A stretch of DNA of 64,000 nt from positions 620,001 to 684,000 of the forward strand of contig NZ_JAGKSQ010000002.1 in NCBI RefSeq assembly GCF_017939705.1. Direction: 5' to 3'. Positions 45,108 to 54,279 of the stretch are shown piece after piece. The stretch is from Halalkalibacter suaedae. Lineage in GTDB: Bacteria > Bacillota > Bacilli > Bacillales > Bacillaceae_D. Each line of letters starts with the position of its first letter. Position 1 is the stretch's first letter. The position numbers and the translations under genes were made by a program. The notes beneath the pieces are model-generated. The model searched no databases. It was not told the origin of the DNA and saw only the letters and a program-made list of their open reading frames with translations.

Positions 45108-45602
45108 TTATGGCTGAATTCGAACGGGAGTGCCAATTGGAACCAATTGAGCTAACTCTTCCACATCTCGATTGTACATTCGGATACACCCTTTAGAGAC
45201 AGCTTGACCGATCGAGCTGGGATTATTCGTGCCATGAATACCATAATGTTGCTTAGACAAGCTCATCCACATTGTGCCAAAGGGGCCTCCAGGGTTCGGT
45301 GCTTTATTTATAATGATATAGGTGCCGATCGGTGTTTCATGCAGGATTCTTCCGACAGCGATTGGATATTGTTTTTGTATGACTCCATCCTTTATTAATC
45401 GTAACCATCGGTTGTTAATGGATACCTCAATCCGATACGGAATCAAACTGGATGATGGAAATCCTGGGATCACAATCGATTGACCTACAGTGATAACATT
45501 CGGGTTGATTGACGGATTAGCACGGATAATCTCATTTAACGGTTTTCGGTAATCTATTGCGATTTGATTTAGGCTTTCACCAGGTTTGACCACATGAACC
45601 AT
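45108..45602 (-). CDS. LysM and YkuD L,D-transpeptidase
   Basis: A 164-residue protein from ATG 45602, 5 bases after GGAGGTGG; a longer frame to 45635 is not supported. An N-terminal LysM motif ([16 protein letters not shown] ... VGQSIVIP, residues 3-46) binds peptidoglycan. The YkuD catalytic domain has [20 protein letters not shown] with the catalytic Cys and conserved His. No signal peptide is present, as in B. subtilis YkuD, a spore-associated cross-linker. It modifies peptidoglycan by 3-3 cross-linking. Confidence 0.88.
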   Translation of the reverse strand: MVHVVKPGESLNQIAIDYRKPLNEIIRANPSINPNVITVGQSIVIPGFPSSSLIPYRIEVSINNRWLRLIKDGVIQKQYPIAVGRILHETPIGTYIIINKAPNPGGPFGTMWMSLSKQHYGIHGTNNPSSIGQAVSKGCIRMYNRDVEELAQLVPIGTPVRIQP

Positions 45603-45708
45603 TTTCGCCACCTCCAGAATGGGAACATAATTCATTCTATGTAGGATGTGGAAACAGATTCGTTCATTTTATTGATAAGTCGCAGTTATTTGGTGTGACA
45701 ACTTATTT

Positions 45709-46398
45709 GGACAGTAAAGTGATTTGGGAGGATAGTAAAGGGCCTTGGATAGATAGTAAAGTGCTTTGGACGGGTAGTAAACCGCTTCTTGGACAGTAAT
45801 ATCGCTTTAGTCGACAGTAAAGCCTCTCATTCGGCGAGTAAAGGGCCTTAGCCCGTTAGTAAACTGCTTCTTGGACAGTAATATCGCTTTAGTCGACAGT
45901 AAAGCCTCTCATTCGGCGAGTAAAGGACCTTAGCCGGTTAGTAAACTACTTCTTGGATAGTAATATCGCTTTAGCCGACAGTAAAGCCTCTCATTCGGCG
46001 AGTAAAGGACCTTAGCCGGTTAGTAAACCGCTTCTTGGATAGTAATATCGCTTTAGCCGACAGTAAAGCCTCTCATTCGGCGAGTAAAGGACCTTAGCCG
46101 GTTAGTAAACCGCTTCTTGGATAGTAATATCGCTTTAGCCGACAGTAAAGCCTCTCGTTCGGCGAGTAAAGGACCTTAGCCGGTTAGTAAACTACTCCTT
46201 GGCTAGTAATATCGCCTTGGCCGACAGTAAATCCTCCCGTTTGGCGAGTAAAGGGCCTTAGCCGGTTAGTAAACTACTTCTTGGATAGTAATATCGCTTT
46301 AGCCGATAGTAAAACCCTCTATTCGGCGAGTAAAGTGCCTGCTACCGATAGTAAACCCATCTAGCTGAACAAGTAACCCAATTAAGTTCACTAGTAAA
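45709..46398. repeat. 82-bp higher-order tandem repeat of ~20.5-bp AGTAAA units
   Basis: Some 34 occurrences of AGTAA lie every 19-22 bases. From ~45783 they group into four-unit blocks: GTTAGTAAACnGCTTCTTG, GATAGTAATATCGCTTTAGC, GACAGTAAAGCCTCTCATTC, GGCGAGTAAAGGACCTTAGC. The unit GTTAGTAAAC starts at 45855, 45937, 46019, 46101, 46183 and 46265, so the block period is exactly 82 bases. Blocks diverge more towards both ends. There are no open frames, no spacers of CRISPR type and no constant-length unique parts. It fills the 1-kb gap between the convergent-free neighbours 45602 and 46632. Confidence 0.9.
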
Positions 46399-46477
46399 TC
46401 ACACCCACACTAACTAATCAACACCCCCTCTTATCATTATTCTCATCTGGACTACCTCATCGTTCCCACGTGAACAT

Positions 46478-46512
46478 AAAAAAAGAAGGAGCTTTTCAAG
46501 AAAGCTCCTTCT
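46478..46512 (-). terminator. Terminator of the alditol oxidase gene
   Basis: On the minus strand the stem AGAAGGAGCTTT / AAAGCTCCTTCT (12 bp, 5-base loop) is followed by TTTTTT. Confidence 0.85.
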
Positions 46513-46631
46513 TCTACTATAATTTCACTTAACATTAGCATAACTGCCCCAAAAATTATGATTCAGACACCATCTCGTTCAAAACCCAAACAATCCGCAC
46601 ATCACCACGATCAACTAATAACGCTCCTAGC

Positions 46632-47900
46632 CTACTCCTCACCAAATATATACTTCTTCAGAAACTCATTCTGAAACTTCCCCGTTGGGTCATACTGCTT
46701 CAGAAGCTTTTGAAAATCTGGTAGCTTTTCATAGAGTGATTGGAGCTTGTCTGGTGCCATCGTAAATAGCTTACCCCAGTGAGGTCGTGCATCGAATTGG
46801 GCTAATCGCTCCTCAATCTTTGGTAATACCTTCTGAACCTCTTCCCAGTTATCTTTCCACGTAAAGTGAAAGCCAACCGATTCTCTTTTATAATACGGAC
46901 TCATCCAAAGCTCATCCTTAGCAATCGTACGTATTTCCGATATTTGCAGAAGCGGTGCAATTTCCTCTTTCAATGGGGCGATCGCTTGTAATGCGGTGTA
47001 GGCACGCTCCCTCGCCATGATGTACTCCGTTTGCAGCTCCTTCCCACTACTAGGTAGAAAGTCCATTTTGAAATGAGGTAATCGATCATGCCATTCACCT
47101 GCTACTCCCATTTGTTCTGTGCAATTCTCGACGGCTTGCCCTGGTACAGGGTGGACATTAGCTACAGTCGCAGTTGCTTCAAAAAAATCAGGTGCAATTG
47201 AACAATCGTTATCAACAACAACTTGCTGCTTGAGCCATACTTGGTTAAAGCTTTCGTTCTTCCAATCTGTAAAAAGACTGACACTATAGGCACTTGACGT
47301 AATAGCATCCAATTCATTTTCTAATTGAGACATCGATAGATTCTCATATACGAGCTGCCTAATCTGAAAGGATGGGATCACATCTAATGTCAATTGGGTA
47401 ACGACCCCCAACCCTCCTAACCCTACTGAAACACCGTCCATAATCTCAGGATCTTCATCACGAGAGAAGCTAACCACATCGCCCTCAGCCGTTACGACTT
47501 CCATAGTACGAACTGATGTAGCAAGGCTCTGATTACCATCACCAGATCCGTGTGTTGCAGTTGCACAGGCACCTGCTACAGAAATATGCGGAAGCGAAGC
47601 CAAATTTGGCAATGCAAGCCCTTGAAGATGAAGATACTTACTCAAATCTCCATACGTGATTCCACCTTCAACCGTAACCGTTTGCTTGTCACGGTCTAAG
47701 CTCACAACCCGGTTTAAACGTTCTAAGGAGATATGATCCTCATTCGTATCGGCAATACTATTAAAAGAATGCCGAGTTCCGACTACCTTTACACTGCTAC
47801 TCGAAGCAACTATCTTTTGCACTTCTTCTATCGTTTCAGGCACATGCAGCCTTTCTGCATGATACTGATAATTCCCAGCCCAGTTACGGTGATCTTTCAT
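46632..47900 (-). CDS. FAD-linked alditol oxidase-like enzyme
   Basis: A 422-residue vanillyl-alcohol-oxidase-fold enzyme from ATG 47900, 9 bases after AGGAG; a TTG at 47909 lies inside that site. VKVVGTRHSFNSIADT holds the His (44) that in alditol/xylitol oxidases is covalently bound to FAD. GGITYGDLSKYLHLQGLALPNLASLPHISVAGACATATHGSG is the FAD-binding half; the C-terminal EFRPHWGKLF-like FDARPHWGKLF matches the sugar-alcohol oxidase group. Expected reaction: oxidation of a polyol or lactone by O2, giving H2O2. Being beside GH27 and a galactoside transporter suggests a sugar-derived alditol. A decayed second copy is at 40690. Confidence 0.82.
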   Translation of the reverse strand: MKDHRNWAGNYQYHAERLHVPETIEEVQKIVASSSSVKVVGTRHSFNSIADTNEDHISLERLNRVVSLDRDKQTVTVEGGITYGDLSKYLHLQGLALPNLASLPHISVAGACATATHGSGDGNQSLATSVRTMEVVTAEGDVVSFSRDEDPEIMDGVSVGLGGLGVVTQLTLDVIPSFQIRQLVYENLSMSQLENELDAITSSAYSVSLFTDWKNESFNQVWLKQQVVVDNDCSIAPDFFEATATVANVHPVPGQAVENCTEQMGVAGEWHDRLPHFKMDFLPSSGKELQTEYIMARERAYTALQAIAPLKEEIAPLLQISEIRTIAKDELWMSPYYKRESVGFHFTWKDNWEEVQKVLPKIEERLAQFDARPHWGKLFTMAPDKLQSLYEKLPDFQKLLKQYDPTGKFQNEFLKKYIFGEE

Positions 47901-47999
47901 AGTCTCCAACTCCTCTATCTAAAGATGACACTACTAACATTATAAAATAGTTTCAACGAATGCGTGTCCTTTTCCTTTATATTACTCATAATTACAAAT

Positions 48000-48036
48000 A
48001 ACGTATGGATTTCTCCACTCTCGAAACCCATACGTT
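48000..48036 (-). terminator. Terminator of the GH27 gene
   Basis: The stem AACGTATGG / CCATACGTT (9 bp) with a 19-base loop; on the minus strand the tail is ATTTGTAATTAT, modest in T. Confidence 0.55.
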
Positions 48037-48105
48037 TTGCATGCGACTAGTTTGGTTGTGTCTTTGAAATTATCTTATTTGTAACTCTATTAACAATCGA
48101 ATAGA

Positions 48106-49413
48106 TTAATAGAGTTTAAACAACATCGCTCCGTGTACAGGAATCGTCTGTTCAATCTTATCATTAATCAGACCTACTTCCTCACCCTTCCACAGGTCAC
48201 GAGCATTCATAGCTGATGTAAGGCCAAGCTCATCCAATGTCACACTTACAGATGTCTCTTCCTCCGATGCGTTAAACAAGGCAACATACGTATTGCCATT
48301 ATCATCATTAGCCATCCAGACAATTTTATCATCCTGACGTGAGACTAATTTCGCACTATGACTGTTTTGATGCATTGATAGCACCTCGGCATTTGTTAAA
48401 AGGGAAAGGGTCCATTCATCATTGTCACGTAACTCACCGCCAAACATTAACGGAGACCGGAAAATACTCCACAATGTCATCATCGTCACTTGCTCGTCTT
48501 TTGTGAAACGAGTCCAACGATCACTCCCTCCACCGTCAACAGAGCGAATGCCGATATGCCCTAATGGCAGCATGTCACAATCCGGCCAATTTCCTGGCTG
48601 TACATGGGAATACCATCGTTCACAGCGATCAAACATATCATGAAGCAGTTCCCACTTATCCCAGAAGTCGTCAGTCATTCTCCACATATTCGCATTTGCC
48701 TTTAATTCCTCGGCATGTTCAACTGGAGCTGGTCCAGGAGAAAGACTTAATACGATGTCACGACCACATTTGTCAATTGCTTTCCGAATAAGCTCGATCT
48801 CTGGAAGATGAACATGGTACAATCTAGATGCTGCGATATCATCTACTTTAATAAAGTCAACGCCCCACTCCGCATACATTTGAAATAAGGAATCATAGTA
48901 TTCCTGTGCCCCTTCCTTAGATGCATCAACGCCGTACATATCTGTATTCCATGGGCAGATAGAATTCGGATGGGCGATATCTCTTGCACGGACATTCGTT
49001 CCAAGTAATGCCGTATTTGCATGAACAGCCTGACGTGGAATTCCACGCATAATATGAATTCCAAATTTCAAACCTAGATCGTGTACATATTTAGCTAACT
49101 CTTTGAAACCGTTGCCATTTGCAGCTGAAGGAAAACGGTTCGCTGCTGGCATTAGACGTGAATATTCATCCATTTCTAACGGCACGAACGGTCTGTAGAG
49201 AGAGGAATTGGCTCCTGGCTCATACCATTGTATATCGACTACGACATAATCCCAGCCGTACTCCTTCAAATGCTGTGCCATATAATCAGCATTTGCCCTC
49301 ACTTCTTCTTCTTTTACCGCGGCTCCGTAACAATCCCAGCTATTCCAGCCCATTGGTGGTGTTTGGGCAAATGTACGATGGTTTTTATTATTTAATTGTG
49401 ATCCGTTACTCAT
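48106..49413 (-). CDS. Alpha-galactosidase, glycoside hydrolase family 27
   Basis: A 435-residue retaining glycosidase, cytoplasmic by lack of signal peptide. PPMGWNSWDCYG opens the (beta/alpha)8 barrel. VDFIKVDDIA carries the nucleophile Asp and WRMTDDFWDKW the acid/base Asp, and a C-terminal antiparallel beta domain follows. The SVVDIQWYEP variant and long insert (GANSSLYRPFVPLEMDEYSRLMP) are typical of the bacterial subgroup active on alpha-galactosides or beta-L-arabinopyranosides. ATG 49413 is chosen because AAAGGGATGG precedes it; ATG 49431 lacks a site. Confidence 0.87.
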   Translation of the reverse strand: MSNGSQLNNKNHRTFAQTPPMGWNSWDCYGAAVKEEEVRANADYMAQHLKEYGWDYVVVDIQWYEPGANSSLYRPFVPLEMDEYSRLMPAANRFPSAANGNGFKELAKYVHDLGLKFGIHIMRGIPRQAVHANTALLGTNVRARDIAHPNSICPWNTDMYGVDASKEGAQEYYDSLFQMYAEWGVDFIKVDDIAASRLYHVHLPEIELIRKAIDKCGRDIVLSLSPGPAPVEHAEELKANANMWRMTDDFWDKWELLHDMFDRCERWYSHVQPGNWPDCDMLPLGHIGIRSVDGGGSDRWTRFTKDEQVTMMTLWSIFRSPLMFGGELRDNDEWTLSLLTNAEVLSMHQNSHSAKLVSRQDDKIVWMANDDNGNTYVALFNASEEETSVSVTLDELGLTSAMNARDLWKGEEVGLINDKIEQTIPVHGAMLFKLY

Positions 49414-49527
49414 TTCATCCATCCCTTTCATTTAACACTTTTTTGCTATATAGATTTATAATAATGTGTATCCGTTTAAGCAATCCACAATAAATATTTG
49501 CTATCGGTTGTAATATATTGCTCTTTA

Positions 49528-50412
49528 TTATTCGATCTTTAGCTGGTTAATGGATGTGAGCTGACGTCCAGCACGAAAATCTCCAGGAGAGAAGCCGATC
49601 CACTTCCGAAACACCTTGATAAAATAACTACCATTTGCGTACCCTACTGTTCTCGCAATTTCTTCGATGGTCACATCTGTTTCACGTAAGAGTCTCACTG
49701 CATGTTCAATACGAATTTTCGTTAAATACTCAATTGGAGTATATCCTGTTGCTTTTGTGAAGCTTCGCGTAAAATGATACTTGGATAATTCTACTGATTG
49801 AGCAATATCCTCGAGACTTTGTAGTATTTTATAATGCTGTTCCATTTGTTCAACAGCCATCTGAATTTTCGGAGGCCAGGCTTCTTTTTCTTTTTGGTAG
49901 GACGTGCTAAATCTATAGAGCTCCATCATAAATTGATAGACAATGGAGGATGCACGGTACCCATCGGTAATATGCTTCTTACTTGCAGCATGAACAACAT
50001 CCTGTAATAAAAGAATAACAGAGCTTTCCCTTGGGATTTGAACAACAGGTCCTATTTGCTGATTAAGTTCATGCCATTGCTCTGAAATTGTGTTAGGTCT
50101 CATTAACATAAAATAAAACTCCCATGACTCGCTTGACGAAGGCAGATAATAGCGATGAGAACTCGGGATCTCAACCATAAACGCAGCTCCAGGCTCAACC
50201 TTATATGTAACCCCATCCACCTCGACATGACCGAAGCCGGAAAGAGTATATTGAAACAAGAAAAGAGGTCCGTCAATTCGCTTAAGTCCATCCCAATCAT
50301 AATCCTGACTCGTCACCTTATCAAAACCGACCGCATAAAGCTGACAGAATGCACGACCAAGTGTATCTAGAAACCTGAATCCATATGTATCATAGGGCAT
50401 AGTATTGTTCAT
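49528..50412 (-). CDS. AraC family transcriptional regulator
   Basis: A 294-residue regulator behind AAGGAG. The N-terminal cupin with VDGVTYKVEPGAAFMVEIPSSHRYYLP is closely similar in layout to that of the regulator at 35798. The C-terminal helix-turn-helix pair has SLEDIAQSVELSKYHFTRSF and TIEEIARTVGYANGSYFIKVF. It lies between GH4 and GH27 on the same strand, so it probably controls this galactoside cluster. Confidence 0.85.
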   Translation of the reverse strand: MNNTMPYDTYGFRFLDTLGRAFCQLYAVGFDKVTSQDYDWDGLKRIDGPLFLFQYTLSGFGHVEVDGVTYKVEPGAAFMVEIPSSHRYYLPSSSESWEFYFMLMRPNTISEQWHELNQQIGPVVQIPRESSVILLLQDVVHAASKKHITDGYRASSIVYQFMMELYRFSTSYQKEKEAWPPKIQMAVEQMEQHYKILQSLEDIAQSVELSKYHFTRSFTKATGYTPIEYLTKIRIEHAVRLLRETDVTIEEIARTVGYANGSYFIKVFRKWIGFSPGDFRAGRQLTSINQLKIE

Positions 50413-50650
50413 ATTAGAACTCCTTAGGTGAAAAATAGCTGTTAATATAGCAAATGCTGAGGATACATATGACTATTTTATAACGTTGATCATAATAGTC
50501 AACCAAGATGAAATCACGTTTTGTCAAAGTCTCGAGAAGTTTTCATCTGAGCATTTAATTACTACTTTTCTTTACTAGGATGTACAAGGCATTTAATTCG
50601 CATTTTATATTCGATAGCGTATTGGTTAATTGTTTTCAACATTTAGAGAA

Positions 50651-50693
50651 AACACCTGACCTCCATTAAGGCACCGCTGGATGTCAGATGTTT
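50651..50693 (-). terminator. Terminator of the GH4 gene / sugar ABC operon
   Basis: On the minus strand an imperfect 13-bp stem (CATCTGACATCCA against TGGAGGTCAGGTG, with G-T pairs) is followed by TTTTCTCT, 44 bases past the GH4 stop. The 324-base gap 50413-50736 holds nothing else recognised. Confidence 0.65.
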
Positions 50694-50736
50694 CGTTATG
50701 ATTACAAATGATCTATTGAAAACAACGATGACACGC

Positions 50737-52248
50737 TTAGTTTTTTTGCTGTACGGCTGGTCTATCTTTTGCTTTATCTGATTCCGATGCATTTTTTCGA
50801 GCGGCTTCTTTATTTTGTGCTAATTCTTCTACGGTTTTCACTTTTAATCTCGCAGCGCCCTCATAATTCTTCGTTTCTAATAGATTTCCAGATTCCAATC
50901 TTTCCTTAGCTACTTGAATGGCTTCACTATACTGTGGCAACCATTGCTCCTGAGCGACCAGCATTTCATCGACAAGCTGCCAGATTTCCTTAGGATTACA
51001 AACAGCCCCAACGAGAGGATCCATCATCATGGCTTGTCGAAGCAACCGGTCGTCACCATTAACCGCTGCTTCAACGGCTAGTCTTTGAACAGAAATACTC
51101 ACATTACAAACAGCAGCACAACCAAGTGGCAAATCACCTATATGTGGTATATTAATTCCATTTCGATCAACATAACCAGGAGCTTCGATAACGGCATCTG
51201 CTGGTAAGTTTGTAAGCACGCCATTATTAACAACATTAAAATGGCCTCTATACACACGTCCCGTTTCTAATGCTTCAATAATGTAAGAACCATGCTCCTC
51301 TCCACGCTCCCCTTGCTTATATTCAAAAGCTGGTTCCTTCAGCCAGTTGGGGAAATCCGTTTTAAACCAATTTCTACCTTCTTTACATACTCGGAGATAT
51401 CCACCCGTCTCTCCATTAATCCACGTACCTAGATCAATCCAATCCTTTATTTCTTCTGAACGCTTTCGGTACCAAGGTACATACTCACTTAAATGGCCAT
51501 TAGACTCTGTCGAATAATAGCCAAAGCGTTTGAGCATATCAATTCGGACCTTTTCCGTTTTTGGAAATTCCGGATGGTTCTCAAATGCCTCCAGTACGTT
51601 CGCTGTTAATTCCTCGCCGTCATGCTTGACACTGATATACCACGTTTGATGATTGATTCCAGCACATATGATGTCAACATCCTTTTTCTCGAGTCCAAAC
51701 GCTTCTGCAATCTGCCGATGTCCACCTTGAACGCCATGACAAAGTCCAATAGTCCGAACTCCACCGTATTGATTACACGCCCATGTCACCATCGCCATCG
51801 GATTGGCATAGTTCAGCAATAGGCAATTAGGATCCGCTACTTCACGAATATCCTTACAGATGTCTAACATTTCTATAATACCACGCTGTCCATACATAAT
51901 CCCTCCGGCACAAAGGGTATCTCCTACACATTGATCGATCCCGTATTTCAAAGGAATATCAATATCATATTCAAATGCCTCTAACCCGCCAATTCTCACT
52001 ACAGAGAAGATATATTTAGCATCACGAAATGCCTCTTTCCGATTTTGTGTGGCATCGATTTGAATATCTAACCCATTTTCATCAATGTCTCTTTGGCAAA
52101 GCTGTCTAACCATTTCTAAATTTTCGTGATTAATATCAGTAAAGGCCACCTCAATGTTATGAAACTCAGGGACTGCTAATAAATCACGCAATAAGCCCCT
52201 TGTAAAACCAATACTCCCTGCACCAATAAAAGCAATCTTGAATGACAT
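50737..52248 (-). CDS. Glycoside hydrolase family 4, alpha-galactosidase/glucosidase-like
   Basis: A 503-residue GH4 enzyme. ATG 52248 is chosen because GAGGAGAG lies 8 bases upstream and SFKIAFIGAGSIGFTRGLL is the expected NAD fold; the longer frame to 52329 adds an unrelated tail. The catalytic motif reads GLCHGVQ (MelA has CHSV), with NYANPMA and GINHQTWY also present. About 40 extra C-terminal residues are charged (EELAQNKEAARKNASESDKA). The anomer and sugar are uncertain. It is the last gene of the SBP-permease-permease unit and so likely cleaves the imported glycoside. Confidence 0.8.
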   Translation of the reverse strand: MSFKIAFIGAGSIGFTRGLLRDLLAVPEFHNIEVAFTDINHENLEMVRQLCQRDIDENGLDIQIDATQNRKEAFRDAKYIFSVVRIGGLEAFEYDIDIPLKYGIDQCVGDTLCAGGIMYGQRGIIEMLDICKDIREVADPNCLLLNYANPMAMVTWACNQYGGVRTIGLCHGVQGGHRQIAEAFGLEKKDVDIICAGINHQTWYISVKHDGEELTANVLEAFENHPEFPKTEKVRIDMLKRFGYYSTESNGHLSEYVPWYRKRSEEIKDWIDLGTWINGETGGYLRVCKEGRNWFKTDFPNWLKEPAFEYKQGERGEEHGSYIIEALETGRVYRGHFNVVNNGVLTNLPADAVIEAPGYVDRNGINIPHIGDLPLGCAAVCNVSISVQRLAVEAAVNGDDRLLRQAMMMDPLVGAVCNPKEIWQLVDEMLVAQEQWLPQYSEAIQVAKERLESGNLLETKNYEGAARLKVKTVEELAQNKEAARKNASESDKAKDRPAVQQKN

Positions 52249-52372
52249 AGAACCAACTCTCCTCACATATAGAAATAGCAACTCCACTATAATAAGATTC
52301 ATAGAACGTTTTGTTTTCAATCTCCTCACTAGCCTATATAAACCTTGTCACTTATTTTAACTCTATCAATGA

Positions 52373-53254
52373 TTATCCCTTGACCCCTGTAATAGCGATT
52401 CCCTCAATAATTTGTTTTTGTGCTATGACATACACAATTAAAACAGGGACGATCGAGATTACAGTTCCAGCCATCATTAACGACCAATCAGCCGTATAAA
52501 GTCCCTTAAATTGATTCAATAACAAGGGAACCGTAAAGTTGGTCGGTGAGTTCAAATAAATAAGAGGGTCGATAAAGTTATTCCAAGCACCCATAAACGT
52601 AAAAATACCAATTGCCGCTAATGCAGGTCGAATAAGAGGCAGAATGACACTCCAATAGATACGGAAATAACCAGCTCCGTCCATGACCGCTGCTTCTTCT
52701 AACTCCTTAGGAATGCCCAGCACAAATTGTCTTAGTAAAAAGACAGCAAATGCATTAAATAATGCTCCAGGAACAATTAACGTTAAGTGAGTATCTAACC
52801 ATCCTAACCAATCCATCACCAGGTAAAGCGGGATCATAGTAACCTGCTTTGGAATCATCATTGTTGCTAAAAAAAGGATAAAGAGCAGATTAGCTCCTTT
52901 AAACTTTATTTTTGCAAAGGCATAGGCAGCCATCGATGCGGTAAACAACGTTGCTACGACAATAATCATCGTGATATAGAAACTGTTAAAGTAAGCCTGA
53001 GCAAAAGGCATTGCTTCTAGCGACGAGCGAAAATTATTCCACACGAATGGATCTGGAATCCACTTTGGTGGAATGATAAAGATTTGCGACATATCTTTTA
53101 ATGAACTGAGTACCGTCCAAATAAAAGGAAAGACCATGACTAACGCTCCAAAAATGAGTAAACCATGGAGAAGGAACTTTGATCCCATTTTCCCTTTTCC
53201 TTTTTTACCTACGGTGACCTTAGGAACGGGTGATACGACTACTTTACTGTCCAT
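52373..53254 (-). CDS. Carbohydrate ABC transporter permease, MalG type
   Basis: A 293-residue inner-membrane permease with six helices. The EAA loop ELEEAAVMDGAGYFRIYWSVILPLIRP (about residues 188-214) contacts the ATPase. It overlaps the upstream MalF-type gene by 11 bases (coupled translation). No ATPase gene is in the cluster, so a shared MsmX-like ATPase encoded elsewhere is likely, as is usual in Bacillus CUT1 systems. Confidence 0.9.
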   Translation of the reverse strand: MDSKVVVSPVPKVTVGKKGKGKMGSKFLLHGLLIFGALVMVFPFIWTVLSSLKDMSQIFIIPPKWIPDPFVWNNFRSSLEAMPFAQAYFNSFYITMIIVVATLFTASMAAYAFAKIKFKGANLLFILFLATMMIPKQVTMIPLYLVMDWLGWLDTHLTLIVPGALFNAFAVFLLRQFVLGIPKELEEAAVMDGAGYFRIYWSVILPLIRPALAAIGIFTFMGAWNNFIDPLIYLNSPTNFTVPLLLNQFKGLYTADWSLMMAGTVISIVPVLIVYVIAQKQIIEGIAITGVKG

Positions 53255-54113
53255 AATGAACCCACCTATCTTGAAGCTTGAATTGAATGAGTGTGAACGT
53301 AAGAATTACTACAAATAGTATCATGGCTGCAGCTGCACTTTTACCCATCGTGAAATCGACAAATGCCTGATCATAAATATGAAAAACCATCGTGTAACTT
53401 GCCTTAGCAGGGCCACCATTTGTCATAACAAACGCCTGATCAAATACTTGAAACGATGATATAATCGTCATAATTGTGACAAAGAATGTCGTTGGTGTAA
53501 GTAAAGGTAACGTGATATGCCTAAAACGTTGGAACGTATTGGCTCCATCAATTTCTGCTGCTTCATAATAACTTCTTGAAATCCCTTGTAGACCAGCGAG
53601 GAAAATGACCATGTTATACCCTAGGCCCCACCATATACTTAGTAGTGCAATAGAGGGAATAACCCATTTTGTATCAGTTAGCCAATGTGGGCCGTCAATT
53701 CCGATCTTTTCAAGCATTTGGTTTAAGATCCCAAAATCCCCGTTAAGAATCCACATGAATATAATACCGACTGATACCGAACTCGTCACAACTGGCATAA
53801 AAAAGAAAACTCTATAAAACTCTTTTCCTTTCACTTTATTTAAAGCAACCGCTAGTATAAGAGCGAGTGCAATACCAATAGGAACCACTAATATCATGTA
53901 GTAGACTGTATTGACAATCGCTTTTCCGAAGTCGGGGTTCGTGAACTGTTCGATGTAATTTGAAAGCCCAACAAAGTTAGACGACCCAAAGCCATTCCAA
54001 TCTGTAAAACTTAACCATAGAGCGTACCCTAAAGGAATAAGCGAAAAAATAAGTAAGCCTATAAGTTGTGGTCCAATTAATAGAAAACCCCACAAGTTTT
54101 TCCGTCTATTCAT
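53244..54113 (-). CDS. Carbohydrate ABC transporter permease, MalF type
   Basis: A 289-residue six-helix permease with the EAA loop YYEAAEIDGANTFQRFRHITLPLLTP. It starts at ATG after GAGGTGA. Partner of the MalG-type protein downstream and of the binding protein upstream, from which it is separated by a degenerate hairpin repeat (54129-54275). Confidence 0.9.
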   Translation of the reverse strand: MNRRKNLWGFLLIGPQLIGLLIFSLIPLGYALWLSFTDWNGFGSSNFVGLSNYIEQFTNPDFGKAIVNTVYYMILVVPIGIALALILAVALNKVKGKEFYRVFFFMPVVTSSVSVGIIFMWILNGDFGILNQMLEKIGIDGPHWLTDTKWVIPSIALLSIWWGLGYNMVIFLAGLQGISRSYYEAAEIDGANTFQRFRHITLPLLTPTTFFVTIMTIISSFQVFDQAFVMTNGGPAKASYTMVFHIYDQAFVDFTMGKSAAAAMILFVVILTFTLIQFKLQDRWVHYGQ

Positions 54114-54128
54114 ATACTCACCTCATTG

Positions 54129-54275
54129 AATGGAGGCCGGGACCTATCTAAACTGTTAAACTGAAATGACGAACCGTCATAGCATAGTGAAGTATAGTTT
54201 AGAAGCGACTGCATTTACACTATCTATAGTTGATCGTATTTCCATTTGTTCTAACATGTTAGCCCCGGCCATATT
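54129..54275 (+). repeat. Degenerate short interspersed repeat, copy F
   Basis: About 147 bases with ends GGAGGCCGGGACC and AGCCCCGGCCAT, and internal remnants AAACTGAAATGACGAA and GAAGTATAGTTTAGAAGCG that recall the ends of copies A-E without their GC-rich core. It lies between the binding-protein gene and the two permease genes of one operon, where the terminal stem could lower downstream transcription. Confidence 0.6.
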
Positions 54276-54279
54276 TTTC

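Noticed and set aside
45709-46398. CRISPR array
   Set aside because: The repeated core is only 6-9 bases, the units are ~20.5 bases, and the in-between bases recur in four fixed types rather than being unique spacers; no cas genes are near.
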